Assembly: GCF_013350005.1 (NCBI RefSeq)
Contig: NZ_JABVWW010000008.1
Span: forward strand, 1 to 64,000
Direction of reading: 5' to 3'
Source: Methylocystis silviterrae
Lineage (GTDB): Bacteria; Pseudomonadota; Alphaproteobacteria; Rhizobiales; Beijerinckiaceae
Length of the DNA stretch: 64,000 nt
Shown here: positions 7,834 to 17,995 of the stretch, piece by piece
Layout: every line of letters starts with the position of its first letter
Numbering within the stretch: position 1 is the stretch's first letter
Made by a program: the position numbers and the translations under genes
The notes under the pieces: generated by a model
Databases searched by the model: none
Told to the model about the DNA's origin: nothing
The model's input: only the letters and a program-made list of their open reading frames with translations

Positions 7834-8769
7834 ATGAACGCTCCCGCTCAATTCGCCGCCGGCGACCGCATCTTCGCTTCGCCTCTCGCGCGCCGTCTGG
7901 CGAGGGAAGGGGGACTCGACCTCTCCGCCCTCCAAGGCTCCGGGCCGCACGGCCGGATCATCGAACGCGACGTGAAAACGGCGCTCGCGCGCGGAGAGAC
8001 GGCCAAGGCGGCGCCGCTCGCCGCAGCGCCCTCTGCTGACCTAACGCGCAAATTCTTCGAGGCCGGCGCTTACGAGGAAATCCCGCACGACAATGTGCGC
8101 AAGGCGATCGCGCGCCGGCTGACGGAATCGATCCAGACCATTCCGCATTTCTATCTCAACGTCGACTGCGAGATCGATGCGCTGCTGCGCCTGCGCGAGG
8201 ATTTTAACGCCGCCGCGCCGCTCGGGTCTGACGGCAAACCGACATGGAAGACGTCGGTCAATGATTACGTCGTGAAGGCGCTCGCCATCGCGCTGCAGCG
8301 CAAGCCAGAAGCCAATGTCACCTATACGCCGGACGCGTTGCTGCGCCACAAATCCTCCGATATCGGCGTCGCCGTGTCGATCCCTGGCGGGCTCGTCACG
8401 CCGATCATCCGTAACGCGCAGGCGAAATCGGTTCGCGAGATCTCCGAGGAGATCAAGGAGCTCGCCGGGCGCGCCCGCGCGCGCAAGCTCAAGCCGCATG
8501 AATATGAAGGCGGCGTGTCGGCGGTCTCCAATCTCGGCATGTATGGCGTGCAGAGTTTCACGGCGGTGATCAATCCGCCGCAGTCGACGATCCTGGCGGT
8601 CGGGCAGGGCGAGCAGCGCATGATCGTGAAGAACGGCGCGCCCATTGTGGCGACAATGATGAGCGTGACGCTGTCCTGCGATCATCGCGCCGTCGACGGC
8701 GCGCTCGGCGCCGAGCTCTTGGCGGAATTCAAACATGTCATCGAACATCCGGCGATGATGTTCGCGTGA
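7834..8769 (+). CDS. pdhC: Dihydrolipoamide acetyltransferase (E2) without a lipoyl domain
   Basis: A 311-residue E2 chain. Residues 13-50 are the peripheral-subunit-binding domain (ASPLARRLAREGGLDLSALQGS, GPHGRIIERDV). From about 80 to 311 is the acetyltransferase domain with the catalytic DHRAVDG near the C-terminus (His284, Asp288). The usual N-terminal lipoyl domain of 80 or more residues is absent: the protein starts in the linker just before the binding domain. An in-frame TAG at 7798-7800 rules out a longer start. A TATA-rich patch (7791-7799) in the short divergent gap to DUF29 could be a -10 region. No lpd gene follows, so E3 is encoded elsewhere. Function probably depends on the lipoyl domain of PdhB. 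Confidence 0.9.
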   Translation: MNAPAQFAAGDRIFASPLARRLAREGGLDLSALQGSGPHGRIIERDVKTALARGETAKAAPLAAAPSADLTRKFFEAGAYEEIPHDNVRKAIARRLTESIQTIPHFYLNVDCEIDALLRLREDFNAAAPLGSDGKPTWKTSVNDYVVKALAIALQRKPEANVTYTPDALLRHKSSDIGVAVSIPGGLVTPIIRNAQAKSVREISEEIKELAGRARARKLKPHEYEGGVSAVSNLGMYGVQSFTAVINPPQSTILAVGQGEQRMIVKNGAPIVATMMSVTLSCDHRAVDGALGAELLAEFKHVIEHPAMMFA

Positions 8770-8783
8770 CGGGCGGGCAGTCT

Positions 8784-8828
8784 CCTTCTCCCGCATGCGG
8801 GAGAAGGTGGCCCTCGCGTTAGCGAGGG
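8784..8828. repeat. Two adjacent palindromes behind pdhC
   Basis: CCTTCTCCCGCA pairs perfectly with TGCGGGAGAAGG (8784-8807, no loop). Three bases later CCCTCGC-GTTA-GCGAGGG forms a second hairpin (8811-8828). The pair looks like a dispersed REP-type intergenic unit and may also stop transcription after pdhC. There is no T-run. The rest of the 255-bp gap up to mrp shows no convincing gene. Confidence 0.7.
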
Positions 8829-9024
8829 TCGGATGAGGGCCCTTACCGTCACGCGTTCCGCGCGACACCTTCGGGAGACTGCTGGGTGTTCTGCTCCTAT
8901 GGCGACGTGCCATGCCCGCCCGTGCAGAAGGAGCGCGATTGTTGCGGCCGTCCGATGGACGAGGGGCGCTAATCGCGGCATATGGCTTGCCTGGAACAGC
9001 TCTAAACAGGCAAGGAGCGGGCGC

Positions 9025-10161
9025 GTGGCGACGGAAGCTGACATTTTGAAGGCTCTGGAAGGGCTCTACGGGCCGGGCGGAGCGCCGCTCGCCGGCGCGG
9101 TAAGCGGCGTCAATGTGTCGGGCGCCAAAGCCTTCGTTTCATTGGCCGGCGATCCGAGCCAGACTCAGGCCTGGGAGGCGGCGCGAGTCGCGGCCGAGCG
9201 CGCGATCAAGGCGGCGCCCGGCGTCGAGCAGGCGATCGTGACCTTGACCGCTGAACGCGCCTCGCGCCCCGAGGCTCAGCCGCCTCGGGCTCAAGCCCAT
9301 GCCCATGCCCATGGCCATGCGCATGGGGCCGGCGCGCCGCCGCCTCAACAAAAAGCCGGGATTCCGGCGCTGGAAAAAATCCGTTTCATTGTCGCCGTCG
9401 CCTCGGGCAAGGGCGGCGTCGGCAAGTCGACCACATCGGCCAATCTTGCGCTCGGCCTCGCCGCTCAGGGGTGGCGCGTCGGCCTGCTCGACGCCGACGT
9501 CTATGGCCCCTCGATGCCGCGGCTTTTCGGCTTGACTGACAAACCCAAGGTCGAGGGCGGCAAGCTCGTGCCGCTCGAAGCCTATGGCGTGAAGATCATG
9601 TCGATGGGCTTTCTCGTCGACGAGAACGTGCCGATGGTCTGGCGCGGTCCGATGGTGTCGCAGGCGATTTCGCAAATGCTCGGCGAAGTCGCCTGGGGAG
9701 AACTCGACGCGCTCGTCATCGACATGCCTCCCGGCACCGGCGACGTTCAGCTCACCATCGCGCAGCAGGTCCCGCTCGCCGGCGCGGTGATCGTCTCGAC
9801 GCCGCAGGATTTGGCGCTGATCGACGCTCGGCGCGCCGTGTCGATGTTCCAGAAAGTCGAGACTCCGATCCTCGGCGTTATTGAAAATATGAGCTACTTC
9901 CTGTGCCCCCACTGCGGCGGGCGCTCGGAGATCTTCGCGCATGGCGGCGCGCGCCATGACGCCGAACAGATGGGCGTGCCATTTCTGGGCGAGGCGCCGC
10001 TCGACATCAAGATCCGTCAAACCTCGGACGCTGGGAGACCGGTCGTGGGCGCCGAGCCCGACAGCCCGCAGGCCGCGGTCTATCTCAATCTGGCGGCGAA
10101 GGTGAAAACGCTGCTTGAAACGCAAAAGCAGCGCACTGCGCCAAAGATCGTCGTCGGTTGA
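9025..10161 (+). CDS. mrp: Mrp/ApbC family iron-sulfur cluster carrier ATPase
   Basis: A 378-residue cytoplasmic P-loop protein that assembles and delivers Fe-S clusters. Residues 1-75 are a MIP18/DUF59-type domain (ATEADILKALEGLYGPGG). A short linker contains six His in AHAHAHGHAH (91-100). The deviant Walker A motif is VASGKGGVGKST (125-136), DADVYGPSMPR follows, and near the C-terminal third there is YFLCPHCGG, the CxxC pair that bridges a cluster in the dimer. GTG 9025 is chosen over the longer frame because AGGAGCGG lies at the right distance and ATEADILKALE is the usual family N-terminus. It stands alone after pdhC and converges on a porin gene. Confidence 0.92.
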   Translation: MATEADILKALEGLYGPGGAPLAGAVSGVNVSGAKAFVSLAGDPSQTQAWEAARVAAERAIKAAPGVEQAIVTLTAERASRPEAQPPRAQAHAHAHGHAHGAGAPPPQQKAGIPALEKIRFIVAVASGKGGVGKSTTSANLALGLAAQGWRVGLLDADVYGPSMPRLFGLTDKPKVEGGKLVPLEAYGVKIMSMGFLVDENVPMVWRGPMVSQAISQMLGEVAWGELDALVIDMPPGTGDVQLTIAQQVPLAGAVIVSTPQDLALIDARRAVSMFQKVETPILGVIENMSYFLCPHCGGRSEIFAHGGARHDAEQMGVPFLGEAPLDIKIRQTSDAGRPVVGAEPDSPQAAVYLNLAAKVKTLLETQKQRTAPKIVVG

Positions 10162-10173
10162 GGCGAGACGCAT

Positions 10174-10203
10174 AAAAAGACGCGCCTCCTTTTCGGAGGC
10201 GCG
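10174..10203 (-). terminator. Intrinsic terminator of the FadL-type gene
   Basis: CGCGCCTCC (10181-10189) pairs with GGAGGCGCG (10195-10203). Read on the minus strand the hairpin is followed by TCTTTTT, so it ends the minus-strand porin gene. The hairpin is also placed just behind mrp and may work weakly in that direction. Confidence 0.8.
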
Positions 10204-10245
10204 CCAGGCGGGCCGATCGCTGCGGCCGTCAGGGAGCGCTCGTTT

Positions 10246-11637
10246 TCAGAAATGACTGGGGATCCAGGACGTATCGCCTGCATCCCATTTGTAGTTGTAG
10301 CCGACCGTGAACTGGGTGGCGCGTCCCCAGGCGGTGATGACAGCGTTTGTATTATAATGGGGAAACAGATTTATTGGAATTGCGGGAGAGAACGCCCGGC
10401 CGACGAAGGGAGCGTTCTCGAAGTAGCTGACCGAATTCTTGAAGTCATAAATGGCGGCGAAATCGATCGATGAATTTTTCGTCAGTTGATAGCCGAAGCC
10501 GCCGGTAACGGAGTGAGCGGCGACAGCAGGCGCCAGCGCGGCAAGCGTGGCGGCGCGCTCTCTACCCGGGACAGTTGAGTAATGGTAGCCAACGCGCAAG
10601 GCCAGCTTTGACGTGGCGCGCCATTCTGCGCCCAATGACGCGGAATCGGTGTCACGCCAATCGAATCCAAGCCCGCCGGATGAACCGAACGACCCGTACC
10701 AGATGGGAAAGCTTTGATTGCCTACGGACGTCGCTGAATAGAAGATGTGTCTCCAGTCAGCCATCAGCGTGAGGTTGGGCAGCACGTCATAGGCGACGCC
10801 GGCGATCACGTTCGCCGGAATGTCGAAACTGCCTTGGTCCGCTAAAAGTCCTCTGTATTTGTCAAATTTCGACATGAACATGGGCGTCGTGCCGGCGAAG
10901 CCAAAGCGCAGTTCATCCGTCGCGCGCCACTCCAAGCCGATGCGGAAGCCGCCCCCGACCGACCAATCGTAGGCCATGTCGGAAAAGTTGTACATGTTGG
11001 AGGAGTAGGGGGAGAGGATTTTCAATCCCTGCACATTCAACATCTGAACAGCGATCGTGGGCGAGAATCCAATAGTAATCGGACCGAATCTTCGGGCGTA
11101 GGTGGCGCTCACAAACGATTGTTGAAGATCGAGTCCCGCCCAGCCACCGCCAAGGACGCCGCCAAACGAAGGAGAGACGGTAATCACGCCGCCCGGGCCC
11201 GCTTTGACCGGAGGCTTGAAATGCCCGAAGTCATAGGACGTATTGAGCCCGCCGTTGCCGTAATTGGCGACGCCCCATGCGGATTCGGCATCGATCGGCT
11301 GGACATAGGCGCCGTTTGGCACGGGAAAGATCGGTCGACCGCTCCTGACATCGCCAGGCGCCAGCACCACCGGCTGCCCAACGGTCGAATACCCGCGCTC
11401 GGGCAGGCTCGCGCCGAGTCCGAATTGAAACATCCGGTCGAGTCCGACAATGCCAGCCGGGTTGATCGACATGGCCATTGCGTCTCGCGAGTCGGCGACG
11501 CCAGCGCCGCCTAAGGCCCGCTGACGCGGACCGTAGCCTGTAAGGAAATAGCCGTCGGCGCCGAAGGAGAGGGACGGCGCAAGCGCTGCGATTGCGCTTA
11601 GCGTGAAGAGGAAGCTGCGCGAATTCGATTTTTTCAT
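10246..11637 (-). CDS. Outer membrane transport protein, OMPP1/FadL/TodX family
   Basis: A 463-residue outer-membrane beta-barrel for uptake of hydrophobic compounds. MKKSNSRSFLFTLSAIAALA with cleavage near SLSFGA is the signal peptide. The mature start GYFLTGYGPRQRALGGAGVA, then SRDAMAMSINPAGI, is the FadL-family hallmark (the N-terminal hatch with the NPAG motif). Alternating aromatic strands run to the end; the last residues are DTSWIPSHF, with a final aromatic. ATG 11637 is preferred to the 27-residue longer frame, because the signal peptide begins there. The gene is followed by its own terminator. The substrate is unknown; toluene- or fatty-acid-like compounds are family guesses. Confidence 0.88.
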   Translation of the reverse strand: MKKSNSRSFLFTLSAIAALAPSLSFGADGYFLTGYGPRQRALGGAGVADSRDAMAMSINPAGIVGLDRMFQFGLGASLPERGYSTVGQPVVLAPGDVRSGRPIFPVPNGAYVQPIDAESAWGVANYGNGGLNTSYDFGHFKPPVKAGPGGVITVSPSFGGVLGGGWAGLDLQQSFVSATYARRFGPITIGFSPTIAVQMLNVQGLKILSPYSSNMYNFSDMAYDWSVGGGFRIGLEWRATDELRFGFAGTTPMFMSKFDKYRGLLADQGSFDIPANVIAGVAYDVLPNLTLMADWRHIFYSATSVGNQSFPIWYGSFGSSGGLGFDWRDTDSASLGAEWRATSKLALRVGYHYSTVPGRERAATLAALAPAVAAHSVTGGFGYQLTKNSSIDFAAIYDFKNSVSYFENAPFVGRAFSPAIPINLFPHYNTNAVITAWGRATQFTVGYNYKWDAGDTSWIPSHF

Positions 11638-11842
11638 TGTCGGCGAGTCCCGAGGCGAACCGTCTCTTGAGCCTCGCCACCGGCGGGCATTCGCTTGTCG
11701 CGCCGAAGTTCGACGCATGTTTACAGTGTATTAAACATTACAAGACCCACTCGACTTTAGGCGCAAATTCGCTTTCACAAGCAAAGATTTCTCCTCTCTG
11801 TAACGTCTTTGCAACACATGTGCTGTTTGTGCATTGCGCGCC

Positions 11843-14380
11843 TCAACGCAAATCGACAGTGAGGGCCGCGTCTTCTCGCGGCGCGCGCGGCGCCGGATAG
11901 AGCAACCGACGCCAAACGCCGTACCAGCTTCCTGCAATCACTGCGAGCGTCAGCGCCAGAACCAGTTTTGGCCAAGTCGGCGACTCGAAGCGCAGAAGCT
12001 CCGAGATGACAGGCGTGTAAAGGCTGGCCGTCAACATCGCACTGGCCGCGAAGGCGACGCCCCAAAACGGCAGATTGTCGCGCGAGAACAAGGACGCGCC
12101 GCGCGGAAGCGCATCCGAGAGCGCGAGCACGAGATTGCTGACGACAAGGGTTGCGAAAGCGAGACCGCGCGCCTGCGGCTCCGGTGCGCCGAATCCATCG
12201 TCGATGATGTAGACCGACATCACGGTCAGGAAGACGACGAAGCCCTGCACGAAACCGAGCCAGAGTTGGCGCGAACCAAAAAGCGGCTCATCGCGCCGGT
12301 GAGGCGGTTTGAGCATGGCGTCGGCCTCATTCGGCTGCGACTCGAAAACGAGCGCGCAGGTCGGGTCGATGATCAACTCCATCAGCACGACATGCGCCGG
12401 CAGCAACAGAGGCGGCAGCCCCATCAGGATTGGCGCCAGTGCGACGCCGGCGATCGGAATGTGAATTGCCGTCACATAGGTGAGCGCGCGGCGGAGATTG
12501 GCGAAGATGCGCCGCCCCAGCGCCACGCCGGCGACGATCGAGGCAAAGCTGTCGTCAAGCAGCACGATGTGCGCGGCTTCGCGCGCAACATCCGAGCCGC
12601 GCTGGCCCATGGCGATGCCAATATGCGCGGCGGCGAGCGCCGGCCCGTCATTGACCCCGTCTCCGGTCATGGCGACGATATGGCCGTCGGCTTTGAACGC
12701 CTCGACCAGCGCCAGCTTGCTCGTCGGCGTCACGCGGGCGAAGACGCGCATGTTGCGGATTTTTTCAGGACGAAGTTCGTTCGGCGTCGCCGCGATCTCA
12801 GCGCCGGTGAGCACGCCGGCTTCAGAATTGATGCCCGCTTGCCGCGCGATGGCCAGCGCCGTCGCAGGATAGTCGCCCGTGATCATCGCCACCGCGACTC
12901 CCGCGCGCTGCGCGGCGGCGACGGCTGCGGGGACCTCCTCGCGAAGCGGATCCTCAAAGGCCAGCAGACCTATGAAATTGAATGACGCCACTTCCGGCGG
13001 AGGCGCTTGCGGCAGCGGCGCCGTCGTCGCGACGCCAAGCACGCGAAGGCCGCGATGCGCCAGATCGTCGATTTTCGTCTGAAGGCGTGCGCGTTCTTCG
13101 TCCGAGACTCGCGCGAGTTTGAAGATTGCTTCCGGCGCGCCTTTCGCGGCATAGCTCTCGCCCGACTCATCGCGCCAGCACTGAATGAAGGCGAGCAGGT
13201 CCGGGCGGATCGGGAAGCTGCAAAGGGGTACGGCTTCCGATGCGACGGCTGCTTCCGCCGCGAAGGCGTGCACGGCGCGATCCATCGGATCGACGGGATT
13301 TGCCGATGAGGCGCGCAAGGCGGCGCGGACGAGCATGCGTTGCCCCGCATCCGCGAGCGGCGCATCGATCGCCTGGTCACTTTCGGAAATAGCGAACGCG
13401 ACGCGCATGCGGTTCTGCGTCAGCGTTCCGGTCTTGTCGACACAGAGAATCGACGTAGAGCCCAGCGTCTCGGTCACCGAAGATCGACGCACGAGCACGT
13501 TGCGGCGCGCTAGCCGAAAAGCGCCCAGCGCGAGGAAGATCGCGAGCACCATCGGAAATTCTTCCGGCAAAAGGCCGATGGCGAGCGTGATGCCGGCGAT
13601 GGCGCCCTCAAACCAGTCGCCATGCACGCGCCAATAGGCAAGGAACACCAAGACGCAAAAGATGAGAGCGAAGGCGCCGAGCGTGGCGACCAGCCTGCCG
13701 GTCCTTTGCTGCAGAGGACTGGGCTCGGCCTCGATCGCCGCGAGCGACGCGCCGAGACGGCCCATCGCCGTGCGCGCGCCGGTGCGCACGACCTCGGCCA
13801 ATCCCGATCCTCGCGCGATCATGGTTCCCGCAAAAAGAAAGGGCGTATGTTCGCCGCCAGGATCGGGAAACTCCGCCGAGCGGTCTTCGCTTGCGAGAGT
13901 CTTCGTCACCGCGGCTGACTCGCCCGTGAGGAGGGACTCGTCGATGACGAGCGCGTCGCCGCCGATCAGCAGCGCGTCCGCCGGCGCGCGCTCCCCCTCG
14001 CCGACGAGAATGAGGTCGCCGGGAACGAGATCGCGGGCAGGGATGCGCCGTTCGACGCCGTCGCGCAGACAAGTCGCGGTTGGTTCGGCCAGTCGGTTGA
14101 GCGCTTGAAGGGCGCGCTCGGTTCGCAGCTCTTGCAGAACAACGAGAGTGATCGACGCGCCTGCGCCGGCGACCATGAACAGGCCTTCGCCCAGATCGCC
14201 GACGAAAAGGTAGAGCAACGCGGCGGACGCAAGCAGAAAGAACATGGGTTCTTTCAGCGTGCGCAGCGCGATCGCGAATATGCCCGGCGGGGGAGCTCTT
14301 GGCTGCTCATTCGGCCCGCATTCGGCAAGACGCCTCTCGGCTTCCTCCGACGTCAGGCCCTGGAAATTGAAATTCCTCAT
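11843..14380 (-). CDS. P-type cation-transporting ATPase
   Basis: An 845-residue P-type ATPase of the inner membrane. The actuator-domain motif is DESLLTGESAAVTK, the phosphorylation site is CVDKTGTLTQNRM, and the hinge is MTGDGVNDGPAL. The M4 ion-site sequence is LLPEEFPMVLA and M6 has ELIIDPTCALVFE. The order (cation-ATPase N-domain GLTSEEAERRLAECGPNE at the start, six C-terminal helices at the end) fits the P2-like group. PEEFP replaces the PEGLP of true calcium pumps, so the ion is uncertain. ATG 14380 is chosen over the upstream frame because family homology begins there and the upstream part overlaps the divergent thiC leader. No regulator gene is adjacent. Confidence 0.88.
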   Translation of the reverse strand: MRNFNFQGLTSEEAERRLAECGPNEQPRAPPPGIFAIALRTLKEPMFFLLASAALLYLFVGDLGEGLFMVAGAGASITLVVLQELRTERALQALNRLAEPTATCLRDGVERRIPARDLVPGDLILVGEGERAPADALLIGGDALVIDESLLTGESAAVTKTLASEDRSAEFPDPGGEHTPFLFAGTMIARGSGLAEVVRTGARTAMGRLGASLAAIEAEPSPLQQRTGRLVATLGAFALIFCVLVFLAYWRVHGDWFEGAIAGITLAIGLLPEEFPMVLAIFLALGAFRLARRNVLVRRSSVTETLGSTSILCVDKTGTLTQNRMRVAFAISESDQAIDAPLADAGQRMLVRAALRASSANPVDPMDRAVHAFAAEAAVASEAVPLCSFPIRPDLLAFIQCWRDESGESYAAKGAPEAIFKLARVSDEERARLQTKIDDLAHRGLRVLGVATTAPLPQAPPPEVASFNFIGLLAFEDPLREEVPAAVAAAQRAGVAVAMITGDYPATALAIARQAGINSEAGVLTGAEIAATPNELRPEKIRNMRVFARVTPTSKLALVEAFKADGHIVAMTGDGVNDGPALAAAHIGIAMGQRGSDVAREAAHIVLLDDSFASIVAGVALGRRIFANLRRALTYVTAIHIPIAGVALAPILMGLPPLLLPAHVVLMELIIDPTCALVFESQPNEADAMLKPPHRRDEPLFGSRQLWLGFVQGFVVFLTVMSVYIIDDGFGAPEPQARGLAFATLVVSNLVLALSDALPRGASLFSRDNLPFWGVAFAASAMLTASLYTPVISELLRFESPTWPKLVLALTLAVIAGSWYGVWRRLLYPAPRAPREDAALTVDLR

Positions 14381-14470
14381 ATGTCTGGGCTCGTCGGGGC
14401 TATACGCTATTTTGCCGGTATCGCCACGCGAGCTTGCGACACGAGTGTGAACGCGGTAATTTTTCCATAA

Positions 14471-14548
14471 TGGCGAGGGGCGCCGCAAGCGCGGCTGAGA
14501 AGCACCCGTCGAACCTGATCCGGGTCATGCCGGCGTAGGGAAGGCCAG
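14471..14548 (+). promoter_or_regulatory. TPP riboswitch (THI element) of thiC
   Basis: The conserved THI-box pieces occur in order: GAGGGGCGCC, GCGGCTGAGA, ACCCGTCGAACCTGATC, CGGGTCATGCCGGCGTAGGGAA. These are the pyrimidine-sensing CTGAGA and the pyrophosphate-side ACCTGATC/GCGTAGGGAA halves of the TPP aptamer. It sits 110 bp before the thiC start on the same strand, so thiamine pyrophosphate should repress thiC. No clear terminator hairpin with a T-run follows, which fits control of translation initiation. Confidence 0.95.
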
Positions 14549-14645
14549 CGAAGAAGCGAACGGCGCCTCGCGTCGACGCTGTGATAGCGCATCCCTCCTT
14601 CGTCTTCCTGACTCAGCGTCCGCTTCCCTTGACGAAGCGCGATGA

Positions 14646-16484
<1,839 letters not shown>

Positions 16485-16500
16485 GCGCGCCCTTAAGGCG

Positions 16501-16528
16501 AAGGCGCCCGGCTATCGCCGGGCGCCTT
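16501..16528. terminator. Hairpin terminator between thiC and the RlpA-like gene
   Basis: AAGGCGCCCGGC (16501-16512) and GCCGGGCGCCTT (16517-16528) form a perfect 12-bp stem with a TATC loop between two convergent genes. It has short A/T flanks on both sides (TTAAATTGCTT on the plus side), so it probably serves both. Confidence 0.8.
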
Positions 16529-16535
16529 AAATTGC

Positions 16536-16973
16536 TTAGCTCTTTCCGATGACCTCGACGCGGACCTGTCCGGTGCCGCGTTCGATGAGGCCGAGCTGGG
16601 TCGCCGCGCCGCGCGACACGTCGAGGCTGCGCCCAGTCCAGACCGCCGGTCCGCGGTCATTGATGCGCACCACCACCGAACGCCCGGCGTAGGTCAGGCG
16701 CAGACGCGTGCCCATCGGCAGCGTGCGGTGGGCGGCCGTCATGTCCCACATGTTGAACAGTTCGCCATTGGCGGTGTGGCTGTTGGGCTCATAGCGGCGC
16801 GGGCCGCCGCCGTAGAATGACGCGTTGGCGGTGAAACCCTGCGAAGCCTCCACGGGGCGCGAGGCATGGCGCGAGGCATGGCTCGACGAATGGCGGGAGG
16901 CGTGATGGTGATGCGCCAGAGCCGGCGCGGTCGTCAGTGCAAGGATCGTCAGTACGCCACAGATACGATTCAT
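16536..16973 (-). CDS. Small RlpA-like double-psi beta-barrel protein, secreted
   Basis: A 145-residue exported protein. Residues 1-20 (MNRICGVLTILALTTAPALA) are a Sec signal peptide, with no lipobox cysteine at the cleavage site. A His/Ser-rich stretch follows (HHHHASRHSSSHASRHASR). Then comes the RlpA double-psi beta-barrel from about 47: ANASFYGGG, the TANGELFNMWDMTAAHRTLPMGT segment, VVRINDRGP and SLDVSRGAA. RlpA proteins bind or cleave denuded peptidoglycan. The second RlpA at 52262 is a lipoprotein with the same barrel; this one is much shorter and has no SPOR domain. The His-rich tail might bind metal. It converges on thiC across a shared terminator. Confidence 0.85.
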   Translation of the reverse strand: MNRICGVLTILALTTAPALAHHHHASRHSSSHASRHASRPVEASQGFTANASFYGGGPRRYEPNSHTANGELFNMWDMTAAHRTLPMGTRLRLTYAGRSVVVRINDRGPAVWTGRSLDVSRGAATQLGLIERGTGQVRVEVIGKS

Positions 16974-17313
16974 TCAGGATTGCTCCGTTTACGCACAATG
17001 CGTGAAGGATGCTGACGAGCGCGTTCGCTTCGTCAAGCGCACAGTTTCCATCCGTCTGAATGGAGGTGAAGACAAATTAGTTAATTGTGAAATGTGGCAA
17101 AATATGTGCTGCCAATATCCTGGCGTATATGTTCGTCGCAGCGCATAATATTCTCGATAGTTAGTCTATTTTTCAATTTCTTGTCGCTATATGTCTTTGC
17201 ATAGTTGCATTTTGTGCGATATATGTGCAATCTATACTAGCTTAAGCGCTGCGGCGTGGGGGAGTGACAAGAGCGAGCGGAGGCGGCAAACATGCGTGCC
17301 GGGAGACCCGCGA
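16974..17313. other. AT-rich divergent intergenic region
   Basis: About 340 bp between the RlpA-like gene and mog, which diverge. The stretch from about 17070 to 17245 is markedly AT-rich and must hold promoters for both genes. A TATACT at 17233-17238 is a possible -10 box 80 bp before mog, but no well-spaced -35 is evident. I see no ORF with a start site and plausible codon use, and no convincing RNA gene. Confidence 0.5.
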
Positions 17314-17859
17314 ATGACAGACCAAAAGCGCGCCGCGATCATCGGCGTCGTCACCGCCTCCGATCGCGCGAGCGCCGGCGTCTATGAAGATGAGAGCGGT
17401 CCGGCGATCGAGGCCTATCTACGCGCAGCGCTGACGACGCCCTTCCGCATCGAGCGGCGGATCATCCCTGATGGGCTTGAAAGCGTGCGCGACACGCTTA
17501 TCGACTTGGCAGACGCTGTCGGTTGCGACCTCATCGTCACCACCGGCGGCACAGGCCCCAGCCCCCGCGATCTGACGCCCGAAGCGACGCTCGCGGCCTG
17601 CCCGCGCGAGCTGCCCGGCTTTGGCGAGCGGATGCGACAGGTTTCGCTGGCGCAGACGCCAACTGCGATCCTGTCGCGACAATTGGCCGCCCATCGCGGC
17701 AAGTGTCTCGTGATCAATCTGCCGGGCAAGCCAAGGGCGATCGAACTCTGTCTCGACGCCGTCATGTCGGCGGTGCCTTACTGCCTCGATCTTATCGGCG
17801 CGGCCTATATCGAGACCGATCCGGCGCTTGTCAAAAGCTTTCGCCCTAAAGCAAAATAA
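17314..17859 (+). CDS. mog: Molybdopterin adenylyltransferase (Mog)
   Basis: A 181-residue MoCF-biosynthesis protein that adenylates molybdopterin before molybdate insertion. The N-terminus [22 protein letters not shown] is the Mog start. The MPT-binding signature [18 protein letters not shown] is at about 76-93, [11 protein letters not shown] follows, and [21 protein letters not shown] is near the C-terminus. This pattern separates Mog from MoaB. ATG 17314 is used; the longer frame from 17191 would run through the AT-rich spacer. Other molybdopterin genes (moaD, moaE, mobA) are 21-26 kb away in this window. dapB follows 136 bp downstream. Confidence 0.92.
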   Translation: MTDQKRAAIIGVVTASDRASAGVYEDESGPAIEAYLRAALTTPFRIERRIIPDGLESVRDTLIDLADAVGCDLIVTTGGTGPSPRDLTPEATLAACPRELPGFGERMRQVSLAQTPTAILSRQLAAHRGKCLVINLPGKPRAIELCLDAVMSAVPYCLDLIGAAYIETDPALVKSFRPKAK

Positions 17860-17995
17860 CCGCCCGTTCGGGCAGCGTCCGACGCCGGGCCTAAGCTGCA
17901 CGCTTCTCATCGCGGCGCCTCGCCTGTATAGGAAATGGCGCGTCACGAAAAGCGAATCGAAGCCGCTAAGCTGCGGGAGGCGAGGGCGACCGAAC

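Noticed and set aside
8833-9024. Frame extending mrp 64 codons upstream.
   Set aside because: It starts beside a palindrome, has no family match, and GTG 9025 has a better ribosome binding site and the usual N-terminus.
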